NCBI RefSeq assembly: GCF_000220395.1
Contig: NW_004086028.1
Location: forward strand, 37,264-101,263
Length of the DNA stretch: 64,000 bases
Direction: 5' to 3'
Source: Ichthyophthirius multifiliis
Taxonomy: Eukaryota; Ciliophora; Oligohymenophorea; Hymenostomatida
Part shown: positions 13,121 to 26,606 of the stretch, piece after piece
Layout: each line of letters starts with the position of its first letter
Position numbering within the stretch: the first letter of the stretch is position 1
Notes under the pieces: generated by a model
What the model was told of the DNA's origin: nothing
What the model saw: only the letters and a program-made list of their open reading frames with translations
The model's database searches: none
Translations under genes and position numbers: made by a program

Positions 13121-15034
13121 GATCTTAATTTTTTTTATGGAATATTTGGATTTATCTAATGATATTTTTTTTTATTTTCCCATCAAAAAATTAAAGACTA
13201 TATTGATTCAAACTATAATTATTCACTAATTCACTAAATAAGATGATTTATTTTGAAGAAACACATTTAAAATTTACTCAAAAAAAAATTAACTTTTGAA
13301 AGAGTATTAAAATGGTAAAATCTCATAAATGAAGATGTTTGAAACAATTTATTTATTAGTTGAAAATTATATAATATCCAAAAAAAAAAAAAACTTGAAG
13401 CTTATATAAGTGATTTTTTTAAAAAAAAATAATAATAAAAGAAATTCTTTATTTTAAAAAAAAAATAAAAGAAATTCTTTAAATAATTTAATAATATATT
13501 TTTTTTTTTTTAATATAATAATTTTCATTTAAAATAAAAATATTTTAAATTTATTTTTATTTCAAATAAAATAAAATGAATTTATTATTAAAATATTAAT
13601 ATGTTATTAAGTAAATATTTTATTTTTTAAATTAGAGAAAAGAATACATTTTATCTAATATAGAAATACTCTTTTAGATTTAATTGATTCAGATAATTTA
13701 AAATATATTATTATATTCATTAAATATGTTTTCGTTTTATATAAAATCTTACTTTTATGTTTTTTCTAATAAATAACTTGCTTTTTTAAATTTTTACATA
13801 TTTAATTTTATCTTTTTATCTAAATTAAATAATTGGTTTATATTTTTATATTAATTAATCATAATTTTTACAAATATAAATTTATTTATATAAGGAAATT
13901 TGAATAAGAATTTAAATATTTATTATAATATTTTTAATATAAATTAATTTTGTTTAAGACTATATATTATTTTAATTTAAAAAATTATACACTCTATATC
14001 TTTTAATTATTTTAATATTAAATAAATAAGCTATTTTAAATTATTAATTGTCTAATATAATTTATTAATTTGTATATAATTTAATTATTATTTATAATTT
14101 TGTTAAATATTATAATAATATATAATATTTTTTTTTAAAATAATTTATTATTATTTTAATTTTTATAATTTAGGAAAATATGTATGTTCTAATTGTACAA
14201 AGTGTAATATACTGTTTTTTTATAATAATTTTTTTATATTATATAATTTAATTATTTAATCTAATTTTGGTGTTAGAAACATTATAACTATACTTGTTAT
14301 ATATTAATTTTATATTTATAATAAAAATATAATTAATTTTTTTTCTTAATATTTCAAATTTTTTATTTTATTAAATTTTTTTTTAAAAAATTACAGATAT
14401 TTTTAAAAAAGTAATTATATCAAAAAAATTATTTAATATATCTAAAATAAATAAATACAGTAGGTTTTTCTTTAATGAGGATTTTGATTTTATTAAAAAT
14501 AAAAATTATTTTAATTAATAAATTTTATTCATTTTTTAAATGTTAGTTATAAAATAAAATTAAATATTATTTATTACATTGCATTTTTTTTTTTCTATTT
14601 ATTTTTTTTGATAATAATTATATATATATATATAGTTTTTTAAATATATATTAATTTTTTTTATTTATATTTACTTTAATACTGTTTTTATTTATTTTTT
14701 TTAATTACGATTTAATTTATAATGACGAAACAATTAAAATAATATGATTTTAAAAAAAAAAAAAAAATATTAAAAAAGAATTATTTAAAAAATATAAAAT
14801 TTATTAATAAAAGATTAAATAAATAAAATAAAGTAAATTGATATATTTTAGAAAATTTTCAGAATTTTAATTTATAGATAAAATAGATATTATTATTTTT
14901 AAATGAATATATTAATCAATTAATAATATTCACACAAAAATTAATTAAATGATCCGTCATTAATAAAGAAACATAAAATAATCATTAAAAAATAAAAAAT
15001 AAATAAAAAATTAATTTAAAAAAAAATTAAAAAA
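13121..15034. other. Long AT-rich intergenic
   Basis: About 1.9 kb of A+T sequence with poly-A/T runs. A short open stretch at 14175-14230 on the plus strand encodes four cysteines, but I could not extend it to a gene. This region should include the promoter of the transporter at 15035. Confidence 0.4.
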
Positions 15035-17082
15035 ATGGAAAAATTATAGTAATAAGAAGTCTAGATAACATCAGCTAATTAAACCATATTAAAAAATAAG
15101 ACGATTTAAAGCTTAAAGGTAAGAAAAGAATAGTATGTTAACATATAATAGATAATCTCTAAAGTAATTAACATAATTTTATTGAAAAACTAGATGTAAA
15201 CTAATAAAAGAAATAATAAGAAATTCAATAAAATTCTAAAGTTAATGCCTTAAAAAATTCTTTATTATTTTGGCTAATGGTAAATCACGCTGCTCTAAAT
15301 GATATGATAATTGGCTATAATATGGGTGTTTTTAATACACTATATGATCATGTGGATTATATTTATTCTTGGAATTAAGAAGAAAAGAATATTTATTATT
15401 CTTTAATCAATTCATTGCCATAAGGAGTTGCAGCCATTGTTTCTTTATTCGCGGGAATTTGGGCTTAAAAATACGGCAGAAGAAAAATGTTAATTATTTT
15501 AAATTATATTAGTATGATTGGAAGTGCAATTACTTTAATATAGAATACATATGTATTAATAATTGGTAAATATGTATAAATATAAAACATATTAACAATA
15601 ATATATGGTTATAAATCTACATATATTTAATTTAAAACATTTTTAATTTATTTATTAGATTATATTTTAATAGAAAAAAAAAAAAAATTAAAATATAAAT
15701 AATTATATAAATTTTATTTATCAATATAATTTTAAAAAAATAAATATTATCATGAATAAAAATAGAATTTATATATTATTAATATATTTTTTAATTATTA
15801 AAAATAATATATATATAAAATAAATAATATCTTTTTTAATATAAAATATTATTAAAATAAAGGAAGATGTATAATTGGATTTTGTTTAGGTGGATGGAGT
15901 TGTATTGGTCCACTTTATTCAATTGAAATTGCTTGCAAACAATTTAAAGGAGCAAGTGGAATAACATATTCGTTATATTTTGGTTTTGGTATTTTATTGG
16001 CTTATGTTTTAGGTTATGGGTTACCTTATAGTCCTAGTTAAAGTTAAAATAATAGTTATTGGAGGATAATGTTGGGTATTCCAATTGTGCTTTCTATGAT
16101 AATTAATTTCGGTTATCATTTTATATTTAAAAATGAAACTGTGAATTATATTATGTTAACACAAAACAATTTATAGAAAACATAAGAAATTTTAAATGCT
16201 AATTATACATAATCCATTGCAAATGAAGAGTATAATGATCTTTTATAATTTACTTTAAGTTAAAAATGTAATTTATATATATATATGCATTTTTTAATTA
16301 TCTTTTATAAAAAAATAGAATAAAGCAAATAAATGGGTTATATTGATTTATTAAATTATAGATATAAATCAAGAACAATTTTAATTTTTATATTTACAAT
16401 GGCCTTTTGTTATTGTGGAAGTAATGCCGTTAATGTCTATTGTTTTAGTATACTTGCTTCTATAGAAGATGCTTCTACAGCTTAACTTTTTACTTCAATA
16501 ATTCCTATAGGAGATATTATTGGACCTTTTATATCTATAATTCTTATTGGTAGTCTAAACAGAAAAAATTTATATATAGGAGGACTTTTCGGATGTATGT
16601 TTTCACTTAGTGTATTTTCTATTTTAGGATGGGCCTAAATTAGAGATGCCTAAAAATATTTCCTTATTTTATTTAAGCTTATTTTTGCATCAAGCGTCGG
16701 ACCAGTTCATTGGAGTATTTATTTTAAAAAAAAAATATATAAAAAAAAAAAAGCATTCCCTTCCGAAATAATGCCTCCTATTGGAATCGGATTTTTCTCT
16801 TTTGCTTATTGGGTTTGTTCTTTATCTACAGTTTAAATATATCCTTATTTATTAAATGGAATTGGTACTGAAGCATCTATAATAATATTTCCTATTGTTA
16901 CTATATTCCTTATAATGTATTTAAGTAAGTATATGAAAGATTCTACAGGAAAAACAAAAGAATAAATAGAAAATATGTATATAGCGAAACAATCAAATAA
17001 TAATTTACAAACTCTAGAGGATTTAAATTTCCCTTATACAGCGAATAATATTTAGGGGATAGATTCACCTACTAAAAAATGA
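15035..17082 (+). CDS. MFS sugar-porter family transporter
   Basis: Exons 15035-15163, 15211-15565, 15863-16267, 16319-16714 and 16754-17082 total 537 codons. The protein has about twelve hydrophobic segments after a Q-rich cytosolic N-terminus. Family signatures are clear: the loop 2-3 motif as KYGRRK, TM4 as IIGRCIIGFCLGG, the sugar-porter motif GPLYSIEIACKQFKGASG, WRIMLGIP after TM6, and GPVHWTFPSEIMPP (the GPxxWxxxxEIxP motif) near TM10. Intron boundaries were placed so these motifs read through. The 39-nt intron at 16715-16753 sits exactly inside that last motif. A plasma- or internal-membrane substrate:H+ or facilitated sugar carrier is likely; the substrate is unknown. The tail (QSNNNLQTLEDL) is hydrophilic. 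Confidence 0.88.
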
Positions 17083-17152
17083 ATAAAATACTTATAAACC
17101 AGGTATAAATATTTTATTATATATATTACTATAAAGTATTATTAATTTTTAA

Positions 17153-17183
<31 letters not shown>

Positions 17184-17363
17184 ATAAAAAAAAATAAAAA
17201 AAAATACAATTTTTTTATTATATTTACATATATATATATATATATTTATAATTGTTTTTATTTTTTTGTTAATTTAATTTCGATTTATTGTTATTTTTTG
17301 TTAAATAAAATATAAGTTTTTTATATGCAAATAAACATTTTTTTTTTTTTTAATCAATTTAAT

Positions 17364-20300
17364 TCAATTAGATTCATTTTTATAAGTTTCTAATAATATT
17401 TATTATAATATTTCATCATCTTCATTAAAATCTTACTCTTGTTGGAAATAGTTTTATTAAATTTTCTAAAATTTATTATTTTAAGTATTTTCTTCTAATA
17501 ATTTTTCATATTATTATTCTTTTTCTTCTTAATATTATTATTATTATATATTATTTTTTTGTTCTTTTTACTCTTCTACTTTTTCATCCTATTTTTATTA
17601 ATTTTATACCTCAGTATGATTTTTTTATTTTTCGCTTTTTTATTAGTCATTTTAGTTCTCAGATTTAATTTATTCAGCAGTTACTATATTTTCTTTTCTA
17701 AAAAAAAATAAAAATATTAATTATCAAAAAAAAAAAAAAAAATATATATATAAACTACTTTTTAATATTAATTTTAAGTGCTATTTCTTAAGCTTAATAT
17801 TTAGGTTTATTTACTAAATTTATATTTTTATCAACTTTATTATTATGAATATTATTGTTTTAATCATCAGAAACTTAAAACTTTTCATAATAAATATTAT
17901 TATTGTTTTAAGCCAATAATTTATTCCTAATCCTACAAAAAAAAAGTTAATAAAAAAGCATAAAAAAACAATAATTAATAAAAAAGCAATAAAAGAAAAA
18001 AAAAAATACATTACACAAAAAGACTTCCATCAAATTAAGTATACCATGGTCCCTAATTAATATTAAACTAATCATTAATATCTTTCCATTCTTTTTCTAA
18101 AATAAGTTAATCAATATTAAATTTCGAAATAGAATTAATTTTAGTAATTTAAATATTTTCTAAACTAATATGATTAAACACACTTCCTATTTAACTAATA
18201 ATTTCATAACAAAGGCTATTGTTTTTCACAAAAAACTCCTAAACTTTACCCAACCCATAAATTTAAGTATTCCATTCTTTAACATAAATAAGCATTTCAT
18301 TTTTTTCTATTTCTTCTTCTTTATCCAAAATACATATACATAATGATTTTTTATCATAGAATTTATATTCACTTAACATAGAAAAGTTTTTTAATATGTT
18401 TCCTAAAACATTACTATTTTTTTCCCTTAATCTTATATATTTATAATTTTCTATTTATATATTTTTCTATTCTTTCATTTCTTTTATCAAAATATTCTTC
18501 AAATCAATTACACTCAATTAAGAATCGGTTTACATTACAAACATTAACTCACAATCAAATTATAAACCAGGCTAATCTTCCTCAGAAAGAGCCCCTATAA
18601 AATATCTAATTGAAAATGTATTTTCTGAAGATGGTTATCCATATTATAAATAAAAAGTTCCTCTATTTTAAATTCCTTAAGTATTTATTATTTATGATAA
18701 ATCTTTAAATTCAGACCCAAAAACATTCGATTTTTTTATAACAAAAGAATCTATATGTATTCTTAACTATTTTTTTTTTTAAAAAAAATGTATTAATTTT
18801 TTTTTTACTTATTAACTTATTAAAACTTTAGCTTCTTTAATAGTACTACGGTTATCAATTTATATTTCATATTCATATTCAGGAGCTTCTCGAGATTTAT
18901 TTTTAGATGGATCATTAAATTTTATTATACATCTGCATGAATCTTTAATAAACTCTTCTTACCATTTATAAAAGTTATAATTATCAGATTTATATTCTAA
19001 ATATAAAGATTAATTATTTTATATTCTTAACTCATTTAATTTTTTATCAGGAAATTCGTTTAAAATAATACACTAATCATTAACAAAATGTCCTAAGTTT
19101 CTTTTAATTAATCTATATTATATTTTATAATATGAAATTGATAATCTTAAATAAAAATAAAAAATTAACATTATTTCATTATTTATATTTAATTTATTTT
19201 TTGCTTGATTTATCAGAATATTAATTTACAAATCAAACTTAACATAAAGTCTATAAATTTATAAAAATTAATATAAATATATAAATATAAAATATAGATA
19301 AATATATAATATATATATATATATATCTATATTTTTTTATATTTTTTATTATTAATTAAAATATACTTAACAGATTTCATATCTTATAAATTCTTTATTC
19401 CACTTTTCCAAACATATAAAAAAATATATATTTTTGTACTATCATAATCTTCGAATTCTTATCCTTTGTCCCTAAACTCGACTATCAGGTCCTAATAATC
19501 AACTAAACTTTATATTTAATATAAAAACATATTATTTTATTCTTCGCTAAAAGTTTCTTTTAGTCTTTTATCAAATGTCGAATAAATTCTTAGCCTAAAA
19601 TCTTCAAAAGCACTTTAAATTTAGAAACGTTCATAAATTTATACTTTAACATCTTATAGATTACACAAAAACTTATCAAAAGAAAATGTAAAGACATTAT
19701 TTTCACAATAAACAATTAAGTGCATATTTTTAGATTTTTCTTCGAATTATTTTTTGCATTTAATAATTTCTTATTTTTCCTATTTTTCTTATTCTTGTAT
19801 TATTTCTTCAACTTCAACTGGTATTTTTGGCAATTCAATATTTGTTTATTTTTCCACAATTTTATACATTAACATATACGCACTAGAATTTTGATTTAGA
19901 TCACTGCAATTTAATTACCCAAAAACATTCTTTATTTACTATGGAGATATAATATTTACAAAGCTATCATTAAAATTATACCAAAAATCATTCTCAAAAG
20001 ATTTTATATATGAAAAATAATGTCCACCAAAAGCACCACCAGAATGCACATTTACCGCATATAATTCATATACATATGGACCATTTTTTATATATTTTTA
20101 TATTTCTTACTTATTCTTATCAATTTATTCCGAGTTTTCCTTGTATATTTATTAAAAGCATTCGTTATATTTTTCTTCTTCTTACTCTTCTGGTATTGTT
20201 TCAGTATGTTTTTATGATTTTGTACTCATTTTTACATCTGTTCCCCAATAAACCTTAATTATTTTAAAAATAAAAAATTAATAAATATAAAGATAAATAT

Positions 20301-21534
20301 ATATATAAGCATATAAATATAAATATACATATATATATATATAAATATATTTATATATTTGCATATTTATTATATTTTTACTGAATTATCAAAATTTTCT
20401 AATTCATATGCTTCATCTGCTCTTGAAATTAATGCAGGATGTGTGTATTCTTTAAGTTTAATTTATTTTTTAGGAAAAAAATTTTGTTGATGTGTAACTT
20501 ATTTTTAAATAGTATTTTCAAACAAAGGTTATATTTCAACTAATGTATCATCAGAATATTAATCAATATGTGTATTATTATTATAAGGATCTTATTGATA
20601 CATAGCATTTTTATTTTTAAGAATTCCTTTATTATTGTTATTATTATTAATTTTTATTTTAGAAATATTTTCTTCTTCATTTACAAATGGTGGATTTTCT
20701 TCAATATTAATATCTTCGTATTTTTTTAGGAATTCATTCATATCTAAAACAAAAGGAAAATATACTCTATTACATATTTTTTTTCTTTAAAAAGTTGTAA
20801 AATCTATATCAAATCTATTTAATTATAATATTAATACTTAGGGAAGCTATTTAAACCTAACACCTTTAATTGCATCAACTTTTTACTAACATTTTTCACA
20901 AAAATACTAATTATCTTTTTCCAAATAAACATTCTTAACATAATATTTTAAACATTTTTCCACTGAATCATTAATTACCTTTTTTTTTTTTTTTTTTTTA
21001 ATTATATTTAGTTTTATATATAAGCATATTTTTTTCAACTTATTCAAATTAATTATTTATAATTAATTGTAAATCTTAATATTTATCCATTTTAATAGAC
21101 TCATAATTACATATTTTACATTAAATAAAATTCTCTGTAATTCCTTCATATAAATCTCTTATAAACTAACTCTCTTTATTACTAGATGACTATTCAATTG
21201 CGTCAAATAATACCTTACTAAATTCCTATACATCATGTTATTAAAACATTTCATTTCCTTGCCAACCAAAGGAATTTATTAAAGGCTTCGTATCTAAATA
21301 TTTGCGATTTTATTGGAAATATTAAAGTTTACCGAAAAGGACTTATAATTAAAAAGGTATACAATCTTCTTTATTATTATGCTTATTTGGATCGTACTTC
21401 CATTCAAATAATTTCTAACGAAAATCATAAGTCATAAATAATGACTATAACAAACTATTCATATAACATGTTGCACCTTAGTTTGAAAGACCTAGATATT
21501 CTTTATGTGTTTTTTTACTTTGATTTTGATTCAT
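17364..21534 (-). CDS. USP47: Ubiquitin-specific protease, USP47-like
   Basis: Seven exons (21534-21040, 20978-20382, 20253-19367, 19250-18809, 18766-18015, 17932-17759, 17697-17364) join in frame to 1226 codons. The catalytic domain comes first: Cys box GLSNQGATCYMNSLLQ (about residue 17), QQHDVQEF, a zinc-type CKIC...CEKC pair, LILQLNRFDIDFTT, then the His box VNVHSGGAFGGHYFSY followed by WYNFND. Order and sequence match human USP47 (YELFSVMVHSG type) better than USP7. The long C-terminal region has ubiquitin-like-fold character (KVLI, EFRDKG, GPWYTQFDGSLFV) and ends in a Gln/Glu-rich tail. It should remove ubiquitin from protein substrates in cytosol or nucleus. All six introns are GT-AG and 42-128 nt. 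Confidence 0.93.
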
Positions 21535-21782
21535 TTTATTTATTTTTTTAGAAAAATTTTGTTATAAGATAAGTTTTTTTTATTTAATAATTAATAATCA
21601 TTTATAATATATATAATGTATATATTTGTTTTTTTTTTGCTTTGATATTTTTCTTTGTTCTGATATATATAGATATTTTATTATATTTTTTTTATAATAA
21701 TATATTCCTTTTTATTTAATTTATAAATATTAATAATAAAAATTATTATTTAAAAAAATTAAATATAAAAAAAATAATAAGA

Positions 21783-23637
21783 ATGTAACCAATAATAATA
21801 TAGACTCCTTTTCAATAATATCCAAATTAAATAAGACAGCCTTTATTTGGAAATTCAAATGCAAATTTTAATAAAAAAATAGTTTAATAATAGAACTAAT
21901 AAACTCGTAATTCATCCTAAACATTACCATAAAATTTTGAAAATTTGAATAATAATTAAGAGTTATTAATAAAAAATTACTAATAATAAGAATAAAAAAT
22001 ATAAAATTTAGAAAGATAAAATGAAAGTCTATGTGAAATAATTAAGACTTTAAATGAAAAAATTTAAAAGAAAGTAAATAATAATAATTAAAACAATGAA
22101 GAAAGCTAACGAATTTAATTATGTGAAAAAATAATAAAAAACAAGAAGAAGAAATTGAAGAAATAGAAGAAAAACTACAAAATTTAAACTAAAAACTCTC
22201 ATAAAATGAATAAGAAAAAGAATAAAAAATAAGTTTTTTTTAATAAAAAATAAATGAAAAAGATGAAGAAAAAAAATAATTAATTTCCGAAAATTTAAAA
22301 ATAGAAGAAAATATTAAAAAATTAAATAAAAGAATATAATAATATTAAGAACAAATTTAAATTTTACAAGAAAAATATGATTACATTAAAAATAACGAAA
22401 ATAATAATTAAGAAGATAATTATTTTAGAAGTCTTTTTGAAGATTTAAATTTAAAATATGATTCTTTAAATGAAAGATTTGAAGAAAAATCAATTCTTAA
22501 TGAATAATTATCAAATTAGATTAAGGAAAGTCAACTTTAATTAAAAGAAATCTAAATTAAATACAAAGAAACTTAAAACTAATTAAAAGAATCTTAAATT
22601 AATTTAAAAGAGACCTAAAATAAATTTAAGCAGACTTAAAATTAATTAAATAACACTTAAAATTAATTAAGTGAAGTTCTAAATTAATTAAATGAATCTT
22701 AAAATTAATTATAAGATACTTAAAATTAATTAAATTTAGCTTAATAATTTTAATAATAAAATGAGCTAGAACTAAATAAAGATCCTCAATAAAAAACAAT
22801 AGAAAATAAACAAAAAGTAAAAGAAAATTAAGTATAATTAATACAAAGTTAATTAGAATTAAAAGAATGTTAAGTTTAATATTAAGTAACATAAAATTAA
22901 TTATAGGAAACATAAAAAGATTTAAGCGAAATTAAAAAAAATATTAAAAAATACAAATTGAATTAAATGAAATAAAAAACAAAAATTAAATATTAATGAC
23001 TGAATTATAAGAAACTTAAAATTAATTAAATGAAAAGAAAAATGACTAAATTTAAAATAAATTATAAGAAAACTATAAAAATTAATTTTAAGAATAATAT
23101 AAAAACTTTGAAAATGAAAATCAAAAAAAACCTTTTTAAAATAATTAAATATATGAATAATTAAATAATCAATTAATAGAATAAATAAACAAAAATGAAA
23201 ATTAATAATTTTATATAGAAGAAATAACTAAAAATTTTGAATTATAAATTTAATAATTAAATGAATTATTTAAATAAAAAATTGGAGAAAATTAAAATCT
23301 ATTCTAAGAACAATTAGAAAAAGAAATCAAAGAAAAAATCTATTTTTAGAATATAGTAAAAGAAGAAATCGAAAATTTGAAAAAAGCTAATAAATTAATA
23401 ATTGAAATGTAAAAAAGGGAAGAAATTAATAATATGAAAAAAATCGAATTCGAAATCTAAAAATTTTAGAATGAAAACGAATCATTAAAATAAATAAATT
23501 AATCTCAAGAAAAAATTATTTAAGAACTTAAAACTAATCTTCAGAAATCAAAACAATATATTAAAAATTAGTAATAAAATTAAATATAAGAAGAAAACAT
23601 ATAAAATAATATAATGATATAATCAAATATATTTTGA
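21783..23637 (+). CDS. Heptad-repeat coiled-coil protein (frame broken twice)
   Basis: Starts at ATG 21783 (MQPIIIQTPFQQYP, then LFGNSNANF) and ends at TGA 23635-23637. About 600 residues follow, almost wholly Gln/Glu/Lys/Asn/Leu coiled coil. Between 22565 and 22745 lies a run of perfect 7-residue repeats around (T/S)QNQLxE. The frame must shift by -1 at the A-runs 22136-22141 and 22946-22951; one extra A at each restores a continuous protein. This suggests homopolymer miscalls, slippage or decay. It may be a cytoskeletal or basal-body-type scaffold; no family signature is visible. It is divergent from the USP47-like gene (about 250 bases apart). Confidence 0.6.
22565..22745 (+). repeat. 21-bp repeats encoding heptads
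   Basis: About eight successive 21-bp units, typically acttaaaattaattaa plus a variable codon pair, each encoding a heptad of type TQNQLxE. They give an unusually regular coiled coil. Confidence 0.8.
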
Positions 23638-24430
23638 TAAAAATATTAATAAAATATTATATAATATGAAAATAAATATAAATAATCATATTAAAAAATA
23701 TTATTAAATGTATATTCAATAAAAAAGATGTTTAAATTTAAAGTATATTTTTTTATATATTATTTATTTTTATGTTATAAATTAGTTTTGAAATATTATT
23801 CTATTAACAGTTATTTTTTTTATTAATTTTTAGTGAAATATATTTTTTAATATTATTATATTTAATTTTTAAAATTAATATTATAATTATAATATTTTTA
23901 TAATATATATATTTTTTTTTCTTTTATTACTTTTTAATTCATTTAATTATTAAAAGATATTTTATTAATATATATATATATATATATATAATATAGATAT
24001 ATATATATAATATTATTTTTTTATATTATATTATTTATAATTGAATTTACTATCTTTAAAATTCATAATTTATTAAAGAAGTATTATATTTGATTATATT
24101 TTAATTATATATTATTTATTATTATTATTATTTTAATTTTTGTATTTATTATAACTTTTGTAAAAAGTAAATATTTTTTATTCTTTCTTAAATATATATT
24201 TTATATAAAAACATGTAAAAAATTTTCATTATTGAATTATTTTTTTATTGATTTTTTTTTTTTTCCTTTTTATATTTTTTTTTTTTATAAATTAAAAAAA
24301 GGGAAAACAAAAAAAATTGCGAATTCCATTAATTATTTTTCAAGTAATACAATTCGTTTAAGATTTATAGTATTACTTTCATTATAGAATTCTAAGTAAA
24401 TAAAGGGGGTTTTCAGTTGCTTCAATTGCA
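23638..24430. other. AT-rich convergent intergenic
   Basis: Between convergent genes: (AT)n at 23964-24009, long T-runs to 24290. No gene is supported. Confidence 0.5.
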
Positions 24431-24901
24431 TCACCCGCTTTTTTTAAGGTTATTCATCTATAAAATTATTAATTTTATATTAATAAATAATATATAAATA
24501 TAAAATTAAATACATTTGTTTCGTGTATAGTTTATCCAAACAATCTAATTTAAGAAATTTTAGTTTATTCAGCTCCTCTATTACTTTAAACAAAAATCTA
24601 TTTATTATTATATACAAAATATTTACAAATGCTTTATTTTTTACTGTAAGATGATTAACAGATTAAAATTTAACATATCTTAACAATGTTGATGATTTGA
24701 AATCTTCATTAGTAAGATCAAATTCTTATGCACAAACAAAATTTTCACAACTATCAAAGTCTAAATTTTATTAATTTACAAATAATCTTATGTGTTCAGG
24801 TGCTGAATCATCTATGTTGGGTACTCTGAAATTCATGTGATGTATTTTTACAGGCGCATTAAATCCTTTTTTTATAAATTACAATTTTTAATTTATAAAT
24901 A

Positions 24902-24963
<62 letters not shown>

Positions 24964-25243
24964 TATACCTAATTATATAACTAATTATTAATCGCATTCG
25001 CTTTTCAAATAAATATTTGAACTCTTATCAAATAAAGCACTGTCTAATGGGAATTTATCATCTTAGTTTAAGCATTATATTTTAGATTTATCTATTTTAA
25101 TATTATTTTTTAAATTATTTGATATTAAATCAATATATTTGTTTTTTATTTTGTATACCTATATAAGGCTCTAAATCCTCAAACTCTTAAGAATTTTTTT
25201 AAATATTGGGCTATTATTAATTGCCCATCATATTTGACATCAT
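24431..25243 (-). CDS. PITHD1: PITH-domain protein (PITHD1-like)
   Basis: Five exons (25243-25159, 25091-24969, 24865-24645, 24597-24514, 24457-24431) make 179 codons. Almost the whole protein is a PITH domain, the module that binds the proteasome in TXNL1 and PITHD1: YIDKSKIQCLN, SECDQQLVIQLGFN, PVKIHHMNF, EHIRLFVNQQNLDFD, LLRYVKFQSVNHLTIFV, and the C-terminal HETNMNNLK, which matches the TNM-N end of human PITHD1. There is no thioredoxin domain, so it is PITHD1-like rather than TXNL1. The 47-103 nt introns include one carrying an (AT)n microsatellite. Two ATGs are adjacent at the start; the outer one is used. Confidence 0.92.
24904..24958. repeat. (AT)n microsatellite inside a PITHD1 intron
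   Basis: About 27 AT units wholly within intron 24866-24968 of the PITH-domain gene. Confidence 0.95.
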
Positions 25244-25655
25244 TTTTTTTTATTTATTTTTTTATAAAAAATTTTTCTTTTTAATATTTTTTTTTTTTGA
25301 GAATAGTAATTAATTATATATAAATTAATGAAAAAATCTGTTTAATTATTTTTTTGTTTTACTTTGTTTTCTATATTTTAGAAATATAATAATTATTTAA
25401 ATACAAATAATTATTTGTAATAGAAAAACAATAAATAAAAAAATAAAAAAAATATATATATTTTTTTAATAATTAAAATTAATAATAATTATATATAAAA
25501 ATTAAAATAAAAATATAATTAATGTAAATTTATTAGTAACAAGTAAATTATAAAAATAAAATAATTTACAAGTGTATTTATAAAAATTTTAAATTAATAA
25601 AAATATATATTTATAATAAAAATTAAATCTTTAATTTAAAGAAAAAAATAAAAAA
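25244..25655. promoter_or_regulatory. Shared divergent upstream region
   Basis: A 412-base A+T spacer between the PITHD1-like gene (minus) and the phnW gene (plus). It presumably contains both promoters. No specific motif is recognised. Confidence 0.4.
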
Positions 25656-26559
25656 ATGATAACCTTATTTTCAAAAGTAGTAAAAAATATACATAAAAAA
25701 TCATTTTTAATTCCAAAAACTTAATTTTCTTCATGTAAATATAATAATATTTTTTTTTTTTATATATATAAAAATAAAATAATAATAATAAGTAAAATAA
25801 CCTCTCTTATTTACCCCTGGCCCTTTATTAACAAGCAATAATGTTAAATTATCAATGAATTATGATTATGGTTCAAGAGATCCTAGATTTATGTAGATAA
25901 TAAAAGATATAAGAAATGATATTTTGAAAATTTGTGAAGTCTAAAAAGGTGAATATGAATGTATTTTATTATAAGGAAGTGGTACTTATGCAGTTGAAGC
26001 TGTTTTAGGCTAATCAATTCCTAAAGGAAAACATAAATTATTAATAGTATAAAATGGGGCTTATGGAATTAGAATGGAAAAAATATCATTATATTATGGA
26101 TTAAATTATACTACTTTAAATTATTCAGATTGTGATGTTGTTAAACCTAAAGATGTTGCATAAAAACTTTAAGAAAATCCAGATATTACTCATGTTTCGA
26201 TAATTCATTCAGAAACAACATCAGGTTTAATCAATCCGATTGAAGAAATTGGAAAAGTTATTAAGAATTTTAATAAAAATGTAATTTTTTATAAAATATA
26301 GATATATAATTGATTTTAATTTTTTTTATATTTTATTTATTAAGATTGTTTATATTGTTGATTCTATGAGTTCTTTTGCAGCTTACAGAATTAACCCAAA
26401 AGAAATAGGAATAGATTATTTAGTTGCTTCTTCTAATAAAAATTTGTAAGGAATACCTGGATTTGCATTTGTTATAGCTAATAATAAACATTTCTAAAAT
26501 ACAAAAGGTTTATTACATTTATATATTATATATATTAAATATTATAATTAGGATCTATA

Positions 26560-26606
<47 letters not shown>

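Noticed and set aside
12977-13165. Plus-strand 60-codon ORF
   Set aside because: It has no ATG at the start, and it lies opposite the minus-strand gene 12499-13120.
15035-15210. A -1 shift at the start of the transporter gene
   Set aside because: A 47-nt GT-AG intron (15164-15210) explains the frame and makes the total coding length divisible by three, so no shift is needed.
17820-18011. Minus-strand hydrophobic ORF looking like a membrane helix
   Set aside because: It is mostly intron 17933-18014 of the USP47-like gene; the hydrophobicity comes from T-rich intron sequence.
20010-20258. Plus-strand 82-codon ORF
   Set aside because: It is antisense to the USP47-like His-box exon.
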